Positions 37,055 to 46,334 of a DNA stretch of 64,000 nt are shown in pieces. Source of the DNA: Xanthomonas translucens pv. cerealis (GTDB lineage Bacteria > Pseudomonadota > Gammaproteobacteria > Xanthomonadales > Xanthomonadaceae); NCBI RefSeq assembly GCF_006838285.1, contig NZ_CP038228.1, positions 248,001-312,000 of the forward strand, read 5' to 3'. The position numbers were made by a program, and so were the translations under genes. Position 1 is the stretch's first letter; every line of letters begins with the position of its first letter. The notes beneath the pieces were generated by a model. That model saw only the letters and a program-made list of their open reading frames with translations. It did not search any database and was not told where the DNA came from.

Positions 37055-38416
37055 ATGGAATTCCGCAACCTCACCCCGTTCGACGCGCTGTGCTTTTCCT
37101 CGCTCGCGCCTGACGACAAGGAACACACGGTCGTGGCGATGAAGATCGCCTATAGACTTGAGCCGGACTCGCAGAATCCGGGGTACCTCCATCCTCTTGT
37201 GCAGGACGAAGCGCCTGTGCCGTTGTGTCTGGCCGATGAATACTACGGCGAAACCGGCGAGAGCAGTGTGCGTGAGGAGAGCGATCTGGCACCGTACAAG
37301 CCGTTCTGCGACGTGCTGGTTCGAGGCCATGCGCATGCCCCTCATGGACGGCCGAGCGCGCAGTGGGAAAGTCGCCTGCGCATCAGCCGACCGTTGCCGG
37401 CGGTTCCGGTGCCGGAAATCGCGCCTCCCTATGGTCTGGCCCCCAACATGGCACCGAGCCCGGCGCAGCTGCAGCGTTGGCAGCAGGAGGTCGCGCGTGC
37501 CAAACGGGAACTCGCCGCTCGGTCAACATACGAGATACTGCTCGACAAGACATTGCGCGTCAGCGGGCCACGCCGTTTTCGTCGCGGCCTGCTGCGGCGC
37601 TGGCAGTTGACCAACCCCGAACCGGTTGCTGGCGTTGCCCTGCGGTGGGAAAACGCCTGGGGTGGTCGTTCCCGCGTTGCCAATCCTGCGCATCTGGAGG
37701 ATCCGCGCCAGCCCCCCGATCTGCTGGATGAAGTTTGCTATAGCAATCCGCTGGGCCGCGGCTGGTTTGAGGAACGACAGTTCACGCTTGCGGGCAAGGA
37801 CGGGGTCAACGGGCCAGAAGGCTGGTTTGCCCCGCAGTTCGAATACCCACATGCGCCAATCGACAAGCCCTGCCTCATCCGGCACCCGGATGAGCCGATT
37901 GACGCGTTCAAGATGACGCAGATCGCTGAAGGGTATGGCGAAACGCCAGCCGGATTCGGTGCTGTCGGACGTGCCTGGGCACCTCGGGTGCACCTGGCGG
38001 GCACTTATGATGCGGCCTGGCTCGATCACCGCTGGCCAAAGTTGCCGGAGGATTTCGACTTCGGCTACTGGAACGCCGCACCCGTCGATCAACAGATACC
38101 GTTTCTGGCGCCGGATGCACGCTTCGAATTGACCAACCTGGTCGACCCCTACCTCACAAGGGAGGGGCTGGCGTGGTTCGATCTGCCGTGTCATCGGCCG
38201 TTCCTGCTCATGCGGCTGCGTAACGGCACCGTCGCGCCGATGCCGATGATGACCGATACCGTCATCATCGATACCGATACCCTGACGCTGACCCTGACGC
38301 ACCGCATGTCATTGCCTGCCGGAACACCGCTTCGTGTCCTGGAGGCACGCTTCGAGACCAACCCCGCGGCGGCATTGGTACGCCGGGCCACCTCCGCTCC
38401 ATCTCTCGTGAAGTGA
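37055..38416 (+). CDS. DUF2169 domain protein, T6SS effector adaptor
   Basis: This 453-residue protein begins MEFRNLTPFDALCFSSLAPD and has KIAYRLEPDSQNPGYLHPL and GVALRWENAWGG, diagnostic of DUF2169. Members act as chaperone/adaptors that load PAAR-linked effectors onto VgrG. A GGAGG lies 7-8 bases before the ATG at 37055, 14 bases beyond vgrG. Its place between vgrG and the PAAR-like gene fits this role. Confidence 0.88.
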   Translation: MEFRNLTPFDALCFSSLAPDDKEHTVVAMKIAYRLEPDSQNPGYLHPLVQDEAPVPLCLADEYYGETGESSVREESDLAPYKPFCDVLVRGHAHAPHGRPSAQWESRLRISRPLPAVPVPEIAPPYGLAPNMAPSPAQLQRWQQEVARAKRELAARSTYEILLDKTLRVSGPRRFRRGLLRRWQLTNPEPVAGVALRWENAWGGRSRVANPAHLEDPRQPPDLLDEVCYSNPLGRGWFEERQFTLAGKDGVNGPEGWFAPQFEYPHAPIDKPCLIRHPDEPIDAFKMTQIAEGYGETPAGFGAVGRAWAPRVHLAGTYDAAWLDHRWPKLPEDFDFGYWNAAPVDQQIPFLAPDARFELTNLVDPYLTREGLAWFDLPCHRPFLLMRLRNGTVAPMPMMTDTVIIDTDTLTLTLTHRMSLPAGTPLRVLEARFETNPAAALVRRATSAPSLVK

Positions 38417-38422
38417 ATTCAG

Positions 38423-38779
38423 ATGGCCGATAACTATGTGGCGCGCCAGCAGTCCGGCTGGAGGGTGGTGTACGTTGCGCCTGACGTCTGCAAGACCCCG
38501 ATGGGCAGCGCTGTCGTGCCGGTGCCGTACCCGGTGACCGCGGAGCTGCAGGATGCGGTACAGGTGGCCGGCAGCGTAAATGCCAACGGACACCCCCTTG
38601 TAGTGTTCAGCATGAGCAAGGTGCCGAAGACCTTGGGTGACGCCGCCGGTAGGGCGACAGGGATCAAGAGCGGCACCGTTGAGGCCAATTGCTATCCCAA
38701 GGAGCACAGTTTCACGGTCCGGGCAGAGAAACGTCCGGTCATCCGTCATGGCGATCTGTTCTGGATGAACGGAGCGTAG
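38423..38779 (+). CDS. DUF4150 PAAR-like protein
   Basis: This 118-residue protein has the DUF4150/PAAR-like pattern: VVYVAPDVCKTPMGSAVVPV near the start and a closing RAEKRPVIRHGDLFWMNGA. Such proteins form the pointed tip of the VgrG trimer and link it to the effector. Here the toxin is a separate gene starting three bases after its stop, not a fusion. Confidence 0.87.
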   Translation: MADNYVARQQSGWRVVYVAPDVCKTPMGSAVVPVPYPVTAELQDAVQVAGSVNANGHPLVVFSMSKVPKTLGDAAGRATGIKSGTVEANCYPKEHSFTVRAEKRPVIRHGDLFWMNGA

Positions 38780-38782
38780 CGG

Positions 38783-39991
38783 ATGGGCGTTATAGAAACC
38801 ATCCCGCTCCGGCAATCCGCCAACGCCATTGGCGGCAAACAAACGATTATGCTGCAGACCGGCCCCAACGGCGGCGTTATCGCTGACATTTATGGCACGG
38901 ATTTCCAGGGGAACAACCTCCATCAGAGCTATGGAGAGCTTCAGGAAGAGAAATACAACGAGCTAAGTGCCTTCATGTTGCGAAAGGAACGGGCGACATT
39001 GCCGCCGTTCTCCCACTTCAAGACTGGCAACACGTTAGGCAGAGTGGTTGGAGAAAGCGGCGCATCCCCTGTGCCTGCCACGAAGGCGAACCCTCCCGTC
39101 AAGGATGAGACTGAGGAAGAGGGGACATTCTGGGCCAAAAACGGAGAGGCTATACTTGACGGCACTCAGGTCGCACTGGACGTCGCGGGCTTAATCCCGG
39201 TTGTTGGGGATGTGGCCGATGTGGCCAGCGGCCTGGTCAGCCTGGCACGGGGCGACTATGTCGGTGCGGGACTGTCGTTTGCCTCGGCGATCCCATTTGC
39301 CGGTTGGGCCGCCAGCGGCGCCAAAGCGGCCAGACGCGCGATGAAGAGTGAGAAGGCGGCGGCAAAAGCGACCAAGGAGCTCACGGAAGAAGGGGCAGAG
39401 AAGGAAGCCAAGGACCTAGCCGAGAAGGAGGCCAAGGACTTGGCAGAGGAGCGAGCCAAGGAAGCGGGAGAGGCGGCACCCGGCAAGAAGGTCAAGCAGA
39501 AGAAGCCCCTTGAATGCGGCCAAAAGGGACCCTATGGAAAGCTTCAAGAGTTCGACGCTGAAAGCGTCGGGCTGGAACGGGATCACATACCGCCGCAGGC
39601 TGCCCTATTGCAGCGCGCGCTTCAGATCGCCAGAAGCAAAGAAATCGATTTGGATGCAGGCGAAAGAAGAGCGCTGAAAGACAGGATCGGGAGGCATGCA
39701 TTCACCGTAAGCGTCCCGAAGGAAATACATGGGGAGGGCCTCACAAATAGTAACCAAAATAACAAGCTGGGAGCATCCGACCTTCAGAAAACTGCGCATG
39801 ACGAGGCGCATCAGCATCGCGAGAACATGCGGCGCAGTGATAAGCACCACAAATGCCTGGGCGCTTTGCAGAAGGCCACTGGTGAAATTGGAAAAATCAC
39901 GAACAAGCAGTATGATCAGTTTTTGGATAAGGTGTTGGACGACTTTGTTAGCGGGAAAAGGACGACCGATCCGTGGAAAAATATTCTTTAA
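38783..39991 (+). CDS. T6SS polymorphic toxin, predicted HNH-like nuclease
   Basis: This 402-residue effector has three parts. The N-terminal 90 residues link to the PAAR-like protein. A hydrophobic pre-toxin segment (LIPVVGDVADVASGLVSLAR ... ASAIPFAGWAASG, about 130-190) is common in polymorphic toxins. A Lys/Glu-rich coiled coil then leads to a C-terminal domain with GLERDHIPPQAAL and, later, NQNNKLGASDLQKTAHDEAH then QHRENMR. The DH...N...H arrangement suggests a treble-clef HNH-type nuclease. Family assignment is inferred from motifs. Immunity-like genes follow immediately. Confidence 0.75.
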   Translation: MGVIETIPLRQSANAIGGKQTIMLQTGPNGGVIADIYGTDFQGNNLHQSYGELQEEKYNELSAFMLRKERATLPPFSHFKTGNTLGRVVGESGASPVPATKANPPVKDETEEEGTFWAKNGEAILDGTQVALDVAGLIPVVGDVADVASGLVSLARGDYVGAGLSFASAIPFAGWAASGAKAARRAMKSEKAAAKATKELTEEGAEKEAKDLAEKEAKDLAEERAKEAGEAAPGKKVKQKKPLECGQKGPYGKLQEFDAESVGLERDHIPPQAALLQRALQIARSKEIDLDAGERRALKDRIGRHAFTVSVPKEIHGEGLTNSNQNNKLGASDLQKTAHDEAHQHRENMRRSDKHHKCLGALQKATGEIGKITNKQYDQFLDKVLDDFVSGKRTTDPWKNIL

Positions 39992-40006
39992 GTGTTGAGG
40001 CGAGTT

Positions 40007-40483
40007 ATGAACTATCCCGATCCACAGACCATCATCGATGCACTGGGTAAAATTCACGACAGTGAACAGGGTGCACGTCTTTTTGAGGCGCTGAATCTCA
40101 AAGAAAAAGACCTTCGTCCGGACCCCCTCAATGAGCAGGGTCGACGGATATATGAGGATAAGACGCGCGGCCTTCAACTGGAGTTCGAGGATGAAGGGCA
40201 AAGACGCGAAATACCTTATCACGACATAGGCGAAGGTCCTTGGGTGCTCGATCAGGTCTTTTTGCGCTCGGAAAAAGGTGGAGGAAACGCGTATCCCGGC
40301 GTGCTTCCCTATGGCATCAGGTTTGACATGAGCAAGAATGAATTGTCTGATCTTTTAGGTCCGCCGACTAAGAGCAGCCCGAGAGTGGATGTGTGGAAGA
40401 AAGAGCAGCATAAGGTTTTTATAAATTATGACATGAAAAGCGGCGCCGTGAAATCACTAGGAATGCAGCCTCCTACTGACTGA
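40007..40483 (+). CDS. candidate immunity protein A
   Basis: A 158-residue soluble acidic protein starting MNYPDPQTIIDALGKIHDSE. It contains the block REIPYHDIGEGPWVLDQVF, then VLPYGIRFDMSKNELSDLLG and a closing VFINYDMKSGAVKSLGMQ. It follows the toxin by 15 bases in the same operon, the normal place for the cognate immunity gene. Two close paralogues and a longer relative follow in tandem. The name of the family is not known to me. Confidence 0.75.
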   Translation: MNYPDPQTIIDALGKIHDSEQGARLFEALNLKEKDLRPDPLNEQGRRIYEDKTRGLQLEFEDEGQRREIPYHDIGEGPWVLDQVFLRSEKGGGNAYPGVLPYGIRFDMSKNELSDLLGPPTKSSPRVDVWKKEQHKVFINYDMKSGAVKSLGMQPPTD

Positions 40484-40495
40484 TTCGGATCCCTC

Positions 40496-40975
40496 ATGAA
40501 CTATCCATCGCCGGTCAAATTTATTGCTGCAATCGATAAGTCACTGGGCAGCGCAAGCGGTTCAGTCATCAGGGAAGCCTTTCAAATAAAGGAGTTCGAT
40601 CTGCGGCCAATTATCGAAGGCGTGATAGGCGAGAAGGAGTTTGTCAATAAAAGCTTGGGCATACAGCTTGAATTCGAGGATGCGGGTTTGAGGGAGCCCA
40701 GCGCCTACCATGATGTTGGGGAAGGGCCGTGGATCCTGACCCATGCGGTCTTTCGTGCCGGCCTGAATGGTAGTCCAAGATATCGTGGCGAAATTCCCTA
40801 TGGTGTGCGTTTCGAATTGTCGCGACAGCAAATTAAAGAATTTCTCGGTGAGCCCTCCACCTCCAATATCGTTGCAGACGTGTGGGATAAGGGAAGCCAC
40901 CGACTAGTAGTGAATTATGATGTGAAGAGCCAGGAGGTAAAGTTGGTAGGCTTACAGGCTCCAATCAGGGAGTGA
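40496..40975 (+). CDS. candidate immunity protein B (paralogue of A)
   Basis: This 159-residue protein is clearly homologous to the preceding gene: MNYPSPVKFIAAIDKSLG, then AYHDVGEGPWILTHAVF and EIPYGVRFELSRQQIKEFLG, ending LVVNYDVKSQEVKLVGLQ. It starts 12 bases after A. Divergence is spread along the whole length, as expected for old duplications that protect against variant toxins. Confidence 0.75.
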   Translation: MNYPSPVKFIAAIDKSLGSASGSVIREAFQIKEFDLRPIIEGVIGEKEFVNKSLGIQLEFEDAGLREPSAYHDVGEGPWILTHAVFRAGLNGSPRYRGEIPYGVRFELSRQQIKEFLGEPSTSNIVADVWDKGSHRLVVNYDVKSQEVKLVGLQAPIRE

Positions 40976-41026
40976 CGGAATTGTTCCAAGGTTTCAGCTG
41001 CCTGCCCATCGCCCCATTAGAAAGCT

Positions 41027-41521
41027 ATGAACTATCCAGAACCCCAACATCTCGTAGATACGATCGGCAAAGACACCGACGATGCTCGGGTCCAGGCTAT
41101 TTTCGGCAAGTTTGGAATCACGCTTGATCAGCTCAGACCGCTTTCCAAGAAGTTAAAAGGGCAGCTTCGTTGGTCGGACTTCGATCATGGAATCCACATG
41201 GGATTCAACGACGTCGGCTTGCTCAAGAAGATTCCTTACCATGACGTCGATGAAGGACCGTGGGTTCTTGTAGATGTAGCTTTTTGGGCAAAGGGCGAGA
41301 GTAAGGTAGACTATGCCGGGCCGTTACCCTTTGGACTGAATTTTGCAATGAGCAGGAATGAGGTCAAGCGTCATCTTTCCACCAATTCGCTGCCCGACTG
41401 TACGTCGTACGGCGATGTTGACGTCTGGATTTGCAATGGTGTCGAGCTCGCTGCTGATTTTGGCGGTGAAAATGGCCGTATACGCTGCTTCGGTTTGGCC
41501 CCTGCAGAAGGCGTAAACTAG
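41027..41521 (+). CDS. candidate immunity protein C (paralogue of A and B)
   Basis: This 164-residue third member starts MNYPEPQHLVDTIGKDTDDA and keeps IPYHDVDEGPWVLVDVAFW and LPFGLNFAMSRNEVKRHL. Its C-terminus (CNGVELAADFGGENGRIR then CFGLAP) is more diverged. It is separated from B by 51 bases and from D by 78. Confidence 0.72.
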   Translation: MNYPEPQHLVDTIGKDTDDARVQAIFGKFGITLDQLRPLSKKLKGQLRWSDFDHGIHMGFNDVGLLKKIPYHDVDEGPWVLVDVAFWAKGESKVDYAGPLPFGLNFAMSRNEVKRHLSTNSLPDCTSYGDVDVWICNGVELAADFGGENGRIRCFGLAPAEGVN

Positions 41522-41599
41522 AATTATCGGGCGGGCAGAGAATCGCTCCTAGACAAAAGTATTGAATACTGGCCTTGAGCCGCCGACAATGAGCAAAAC

Positions 41600-42610
41600 A
41601 TGACAACCAAGGACGTTGAAAAGTATTTCGCCCTCTTGGGCTGTCTTTCCACGGACGAAGGTGTCGAAGCCATGTTCAAGGAGTTGGGTGTCAAAAGGCG
41701 CCCGATCCTGGCTAAACCACCTAAGAGCCCCTATGAAGCTATTTTGCGGATCAGCTCCCAAGGAATTCTGCTTTCTTTTACCGAGCAAAATTACTGGCAG
41801 AAGCTGCCGCCACGATTGCACGGAAAAAGCGACAATCTAGTCTTCGCGAATATTGCCATTACGTCGGGTATTCCGGACGTAATGCGTCGCTATGATGGCT
41901 TGATGCCCTTTGGCCTTGACTGGTCGGACACGCGCGAAGCGGCTAGGGCCAAAATGGAGGCGGCCGGGTACGGGGGTAGCCTTCATGCCTATAAGCGCGA
42001 TTCCTACTGGCTGCCCTATTTTAATGCCCGCCTGACTTATATGCCAGGTGATCTTGCGAAGCCTGAAATACCCGGTTTGTTCGATATCAGCGTAGGCATC
42101 CTATCCCCGCCAGCGCCCATTCTGGAGCGAGTCTCGCACTATCCCACCGTCGACGTGATTAGATCATTATTCGGTGCTTCTGCTAACGAGGAGCGGTTTC
42201 GCGAGGCTTTCCGAGATTTCGAACCCGACGATTTGGTTCGGGCGGTTGAACGTGAAGCCGTAGACCGAAAGCGCGAGTACGGGTTTGAGCTTTATTTCGA
42301 TCCACGTCGTCCGGCCCCGGATGGCACTCCCGGCTTCGTCGGCATTGATATGGTGCGCGATCGTCTATCTGACTACCAGTGCTGGCGCGGAGATCTTCCT
42401 TTTGGCCTGAGCTTCGATGACTCGCCGTCTGTCCTCATTGAAAGAGTGGGGGTTCAGCCGGACCATTGGGAGGAGAATATTACCTGGGGGGTGGCCAGAT
42501 GGTATCTGCCGGACTTCTTGCTGTGGATCAATTTCGATATCCTGGATAATAGAATAGAATCAGTGAGTATTCTGGCTACGGGCTATCGCGATGACTTGCT
42601 CGGTTCATGA
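41600..42610 (+). CDS. candidate double-domain immunity-like protein D
   Basis: This 336-residue protein appears to be two divergent copies of the A/B/C domain. LMPFGLDWSDTREAARAKME lies near residue 100 and DLPFGLSFDDSPSVLIERVG near residue 270, each matching the PYG/PFG-helix block. An N-terminal helix MTTKDVEKYFALLGCLSTDE replaces the MNYP start. It ends the tandem family. The two-domain reading is an inference from motif spacing. Confidence 0.65.
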   Translation: MTTKDVEKYFALLGCLSTDEGVEAMFKELGVKRRPILAKPPKSPYEAILRISSQGILLSFTEQNYWQKLPPRLHGKSDNLVFANIAITSGIPDVMRRYDGLMPFGLDWSDTREAARAKMEAAGYGGSLHAYKRDSYWLPYFNARLTYMPGDLAKPEIPGLFDISVGILSPPAPILERVSHYPTVDVIRSLFGASANEERFREAFRDFEPDDLVRAVEREAVDRKREYGFELYFDPRRPAPDGTPGFVGIDMVRDRLSDYQCWRGDLPFGLSFDDSPSVLIERVGVQPDHWEENITWGVARWYLPDFLLWINFDILDNRIESVSILATGYRDDLLGS

Positions 42611-42641
42611 GTGGAGTGGAAATAGGATACCCGGCTGTGCG

Positions 42642-43064
42642 GTGGCGGATGTCTTGCGATATATTTTGAATTTTACCTTACTAGCGCTTGTGGCAATCCT
42701 TGCTTCAGGATGCGACATGAAGCGCGAAAATCCGGCAGCCTACTTTGATGGCCCCTATCTTCAGGCCGCCCAGGCCATTGACGACAATGATAGGGCGCGT
42801 TTGCAAACCCTGGTGCGCAACGGCGTGGTGGTGGATGCTGCGGGACGCAAGCAGATGACCTTGCTGTGGTAAGCGATGCAACTCGAGAATTCCGATGCGA
42901 TAACGACCCTGATTCGGCTCGGCTCGGAACCAGACAAACAGGTAGCACAAGGGCTGGGAACCGCGCTCGAATTAGCGCTCACCCACAAAGATCCCCGATT
43001 TCAGGAGCGACTACGTATTGGCTGCCTGGTGCATCCGGGCGCTGGCGTTATCGGCGACGGATGA
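42642..43064 (+). pseudogene. ankyrin-repeat lipoprotein with internal stop
   Basis: A GTG-started signal peptide with a lipobox (LALVAILASGC) leads into LQAAQAIDDNDRARLQTLVR and GRKQMTLLW, then an in-frame TAA at 42870. The same frame continues AMQLENSDAITTLIRLGSEP and GTALELALTHKDPRF, the usual body of ankyrin lipoproteins. Reading normally runs MTLLWWAMQ or MTLLWYAMQ, so one base made the stop. The end (RIGCLVHPGAGVIGDG) is also truncated. Such lipoproteins often serve as periplasmic T6SS immunity proteins. Confidence 0.65.
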
Positions 43065-43166
43065 ATGGATGTTCAGCGATCGTGGCGATTTCGTCCTGTA
43101 GCGACGCGCCTGCGATGCATAGATTGCGTTCCGAAGCTTGGCAAGTCGTCAAGCGCGGAGAGCAAG

Positions 43167-43400
43167 ATGAAATACACCATCGAGATCAACGGCACCGTCC
43201 AAGTCGTCCACTGGGCAACGATTGAGGCGACCTCGCCCGAGGAAGCCCTTTCCAAATGTGATATCGACGCGATCTCTTATAGCGACTTCGAGTTCGAAGA
43301 ATGGCACAGCGCACCCGAGATCCATCGCATCGAAGATGAAACCGGCACGCTCATTGCGTGTGACTACGAGGACCATGTTCCTGACATCGACGATCTGTAA
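43167..43400 (+). CDS. small acidic protein, 77 aa
   Basis: [21 protein letters not shown] followed by a strongly acidic C-terminus ([20 protein letters not shown]). GGAGAG lies 7 bases before this ATG, which therefore beats the longer upstream start. It may be another immunity or antidote-like protein, or a DNA mimic. Nothing more can be said from sequence. Confidence 0.55.
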   Translation: MKYTIEINGTVQVVHWATIEATSPEEALSKCDIDAISYSDFEFEEWHSAPEIHRIEDETGTLIACDYEDHVPDIDDL

Positions 43401-43493
43401 GTCCCTTCTCGGCTTGTCCAATCGACTGATGCTGTCACGCCGCGATCTTGACGAAAGGCGTTTCGGCCTTAAGTTGAATGGAAAGGAGACGAA

Positions 43494-44561
43494 ATGGACC
43501 AATCAATTAGAAGAAATATTAGACAAGCAGTGAAGCAGGGAAGCGAGACGTATGTGCAGTCGCTTTGTCAGGCTCAGGGTGACATTGATGCTGCGGCACG
43601 TTACGCCATTGATGTGGCGATCACGAGCGGCAAAGAAAGCTTGGTTGATCAACTGGTGCCACTGTTATCGAAATCATCTGCGGTTTATCCGCTTGATGTC
43701 GCTGTCAAGGCGGGTTCGGTGCGGGCAGTTGAGCAGCTCATGGCGTTTTGCGACGCAGAGGATGACGAGGCATTGGTGCTTGCTGCCAGGCACGGGCACA
43801 CGGAGTGCGTCAAACGCCTGCTGAAAGAATGCAGTCCTTTGCAAGGCGACTCTCAGGCGTTGTATGAGGCAGCGCGTCATGGTCAAGCAGATGTGGTCTT
43901 TCAGTTGGTCCTTTTTTCAGATGCCAAGGCCCAGGACAGTCGAGCGCTGATCGCTGCTTGTCGGGGAGGCTACTTGGAAGTGGTCAAGCATCTGCTGCCG
44001 TTTTCATCCAAAATTCAATGTGCGCAGCATGGCTTTGCGGCGGCGGCAGAGAACAATCATGTCGACATCGTTGAGTTCTTGATTGAAGCCGGTCTTCCAG
44101 ATCCGGAAGATACCTTTTCGTTGGGGCTGAATGTTGCTGCTGCCAAAGGCCATGAGCAACTGGTGCGGACACTCCTGTGGGCGATCGTCAGAACAGGCCA
44201 AGCGCCGCGCGACTTTGGTCAAGAAGCTATGCTCACTGCGGCAACCAATGGCAATGCATCAATCGTTAAGTCCGTTTTGGAGTTCGCGAACAAGGCCTGC
44301 TATCCGGAGGCAGGCTTATTTGCTGCACTCCAAAATGGCCATGATGAAGTGGCGGATATTCTGGTTCGCCGAGTGAACTTGGATCACGTGCGCGAATTGA
44401 TCTCGGACGAAGTGATCGAAGAAAAGCTAGACAATTTGATCGCCAAAGTTGAGGCTAAGAAGCAGCACAGAGAGCTTCAATCCAACGAGCGCCAGAGAGG
44501 TGCGCAGAGCAATACGTCAAGTCCAACAGAGAAGCGCGCAGCACGCGGCGCACGCTTGTAA
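43494..44561 (+). CDS. ankyrin repeat protein, 355 aa
   Basis: A soluble protein built of about eight degenerate ankyrin units, for example LVLAARHGHTECVKRLLKEC, LYEAARHGQADVVFQLVLFS and FAAAAENNHVDIVEFLIEAG, with a charged tail (EAKKQHRELQSNERQRGAQS). A GGAGACGAA ribosome binding site precedes the ATG. A decayed homologue lies at 48639-49493, on the other side of the GHKL operon. It probably binds a protein partner; which one is unknown. Confidence 0.8.
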   Translation: MDQSIRRNIRQAVKQGSETYVQSLCQAQGDIDAAARYAIDVAITSGKESLVDQLVPLLSKSSAVYPLDVAVKAGSVRAVEQLMAFCDAEDDEALVLAARHGHTECVKRLLKECSPLQGDSQALYEAARHGQADVVFQLVLFSDAKAQDSRALIAACRGGYLEVVKHLLPFSSKIQCAQHGFAAAAENNHVDIVEFLIEAGLPDPEDTFSLGLNVAAAKGHEQLVRTLLWAIVRTGQAPRDFGQEAMLTAATNGNASIVKSVLEFANKACYPEAGLFAALQNGHDEVADILVRRVNLDHVRELISDEVIEEKLDNLIAKVEAKKQHRELQSNERQRGAQSNTSSPTEKRAARGARL

Positions 44562-45191
44562 GCGAGTGCTGTAGAAATATACCTAGATGTCATCGGCATC
44601 CTCACTCCGTTGCTTGCTTCTAAGGACCTGCTCTCCGTATCTCCCAATCGCCACGCGATAGGGTTCGGACCTGATGGAGGTCAGTGTCGTAGATGGCGAT
44701 CAGTTCAGAGCTGCTGGCAATAATGTGACCTCGCATCTTGCGCTCACCCTTTTCCCAGAGTTCTGAGTCGCTTGTCGACACTGGGCCGAGGAGGCGTTGT
44801 CTCTCTTTGGTGACGCTGCTGATATCGATGCTGTGATCGAGGTCTTGAGCTTAGATGCCATTGCCTTCCTGCGTCTAGACGAGGCGCTGGATCGGCGGTG
44901 GGCCAACACGAAGCGTTGTTAGGAGTATGTTTGTGGCTTCTTTCGGATCTTCGAGGCGACAGCTGCGAAGATCAAAGCAGCCTCTGAGCGCGGCGAATGA
45001 GCGCGGCAAACTGGATGAGGCGACGCGCATGCTGTAATGCTCGATCCGGGGGGGGGCTCGCCCGCAAGTCAGGGCGTCCGGCGCGCTATACTTGCGACTC
45101 AGGTGTTGAAGTCATGAATGACCGGCTGTCGAGCGCGGTGCAAGTTCCGCTGTTTAACGGCTGATTGAAACGCTACCGGCCAAGGCCCCAA
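44562..45191 (+). other. degenerate region with coding remnants
   Basis: No intact gene is seen. A plus-strand stretch at about 44673-44910 reads EVSVVDGDQFRAAGNNVTS, then after a stop EALSLFGDAADIDAVIEVLS and LRLDEALDRRWANTKRC. This looks like a decayed gene with stops and shifts. The end (about 45040-45190) has a run of nine G and contains the upstream region of the GHKL operon. Confidence 0.45.
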
Positions 45192-46334
45192 ATGCCAAAT
45201 TTCTCACTGTCAAAGCAATTCTCGCTCAGCGACATCGAAAGTGCCTTGCACCAGGTCTTGGCCTCACCTGGGAATGATCTTCTGGCCGGGAAGGAGTTTG
45301 CCTCAAAGCGGCACGGTCCACTAAGAGATGCCGCGCGCTTGCAGCTTCTGGCTACTTGGGCGCGCCATGCGCCAGGAAGACGCCTCATTTTTAATGCCCA
45401 GAATCTGACGCAAGTGCTGTTGGATAAGTGGTGCGATTACGCGCCAGGACTTGTTGCCATTCGGATGAGTGGCGGGGTCGTCATTGGCAATGAGCAGATC
45501 AGTCGCCGCGATGCGTTGCGTCAAGCATCTTCGAAGATAGCAAGCACCGAATTGCTTGAATTCGATGATGTCGTCAAAGGGCGGTCGTTGGATTTCCCCT
45601 GCATCGCGGGCGCCAAGTCGCAATACCTGAGTGCGCTCTTTACGGAAAAATCGCCGTTTGCTGTGAAGGGGAAGCAGGAGATGCTCGCGACCTTGGAACA
45701 GCTAAATAGCTATGTGGCAAGGACTGATGCCACGCGGATCGAAGCTTCGTTCTGGGACGCATGTGCGTTGTTTGCAACTGAGCTTATGAAAAACACCCAA
45801 GAGCATGCGACCTCCGATGCCGAAGGAAAGCCTTATGCCGCGCATGCGGAAGGGCTGATCATTGGTTGGAAGGAGATGAGTGATCGCATCTTTGGAGGCG
45901 ACTTTCAAAGTCATGCGTCACTACGCGAATTTTGGGAGCGCGAGCAGGTGAGTTTTGGTCAGGGAGACACAGGGCTTCGATCTATTCAAATGAGCTTCTT
46001 CGATACAGGTCCAGGCTTCGTTGGGCGGCTCACGGGCAAGCGTGTGAAAGTCCTTGACATCGAGGAGGAGCGCGAGATTGTGTTGAAAGGACTTCGAAAG
46101 CACGCAACAAGCAAGCGGGAGACCGGAGCGGGAAACGGAATTCCTGAGGTGCTTGAAAAGCTTCGACAAGTGGGCGGGCTAATCACCATTCGAACTGGGA
46201 GGCTGCGCCTCTTTCGCGCTTTCGCGCCGGGTGAAGATGTGGAGCTATTTGCGTTTGAGGATTGGAGTCCTGATGAGCTTGGCGAGATGGCCGGGTCGGT
46301 TGTTTCAATCCTTCTGCCCATTCGCCGCCCATGA
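45192..46334 (+). CDS. GHKL-fold ATPase, first gene of a candidate defence operon
   Basis: This 380-residue cytoplasmic protein has an HSP90/histidine-kinase-type ATP site. The N-box is ATELMKNTQEHATSD (about 196-209). The D-x-G-x-G box is SFFDTGPGF (about 268-276). The lid/G2 region is ATSKRETGAGNGIPEVLEKL (about 305-324). There is no HisKA domain or phospho-acceptor His, so it is not a sensor kinase. The first 150 residues have no known domain. Its stop overlaps the start of the 739-residue partner (ATGA), showing coupled translation. ATG 45192 is chosen; a TTG at 45165 is possible. Such stand-alone GHKL ATPases occur in bacterial conflict systems. Confidence 0.75.
   Translation: MPNFSLSKQFSLSDIESALHQVLASPGNDLLAGKEFASKRHGPLRDAARLQLLATWARHAPGRRLIFNAQNLTQVLLDKWCDYAPGLVAIRMSGGVVIGNEQISRRDALRQASSKIASTELLEFDDVVKGRSLDFPCIAGAKSQYLSALFTEKSPFAVKGKQEMLATLEQLNSYVARTDATRIEASFWDACALFATELMKNTQEHATSDAEGKPYAAHAEGLIIGWKEMSDRIFGGDFQSHASLREFWEREQVSFGQGDTGLRSIQMSFFDTGPGFVGRLTGKRVKVLDIEEEREIVLKGLRKHATSKRETGAGNGIPEVLEKLRQVGGLITIRTGRLRLFRAFAPGEDVELFAFEDWSPDELGEMAGSVVSILLPIRRP

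Noticed and set aside
41600..42610. CRISPR or tandem DNA repeat explanation for the immunity-like array
   Set aside because: The repetition is at protein level with strong DNA divergence; there are no short regular repeats or spacers.
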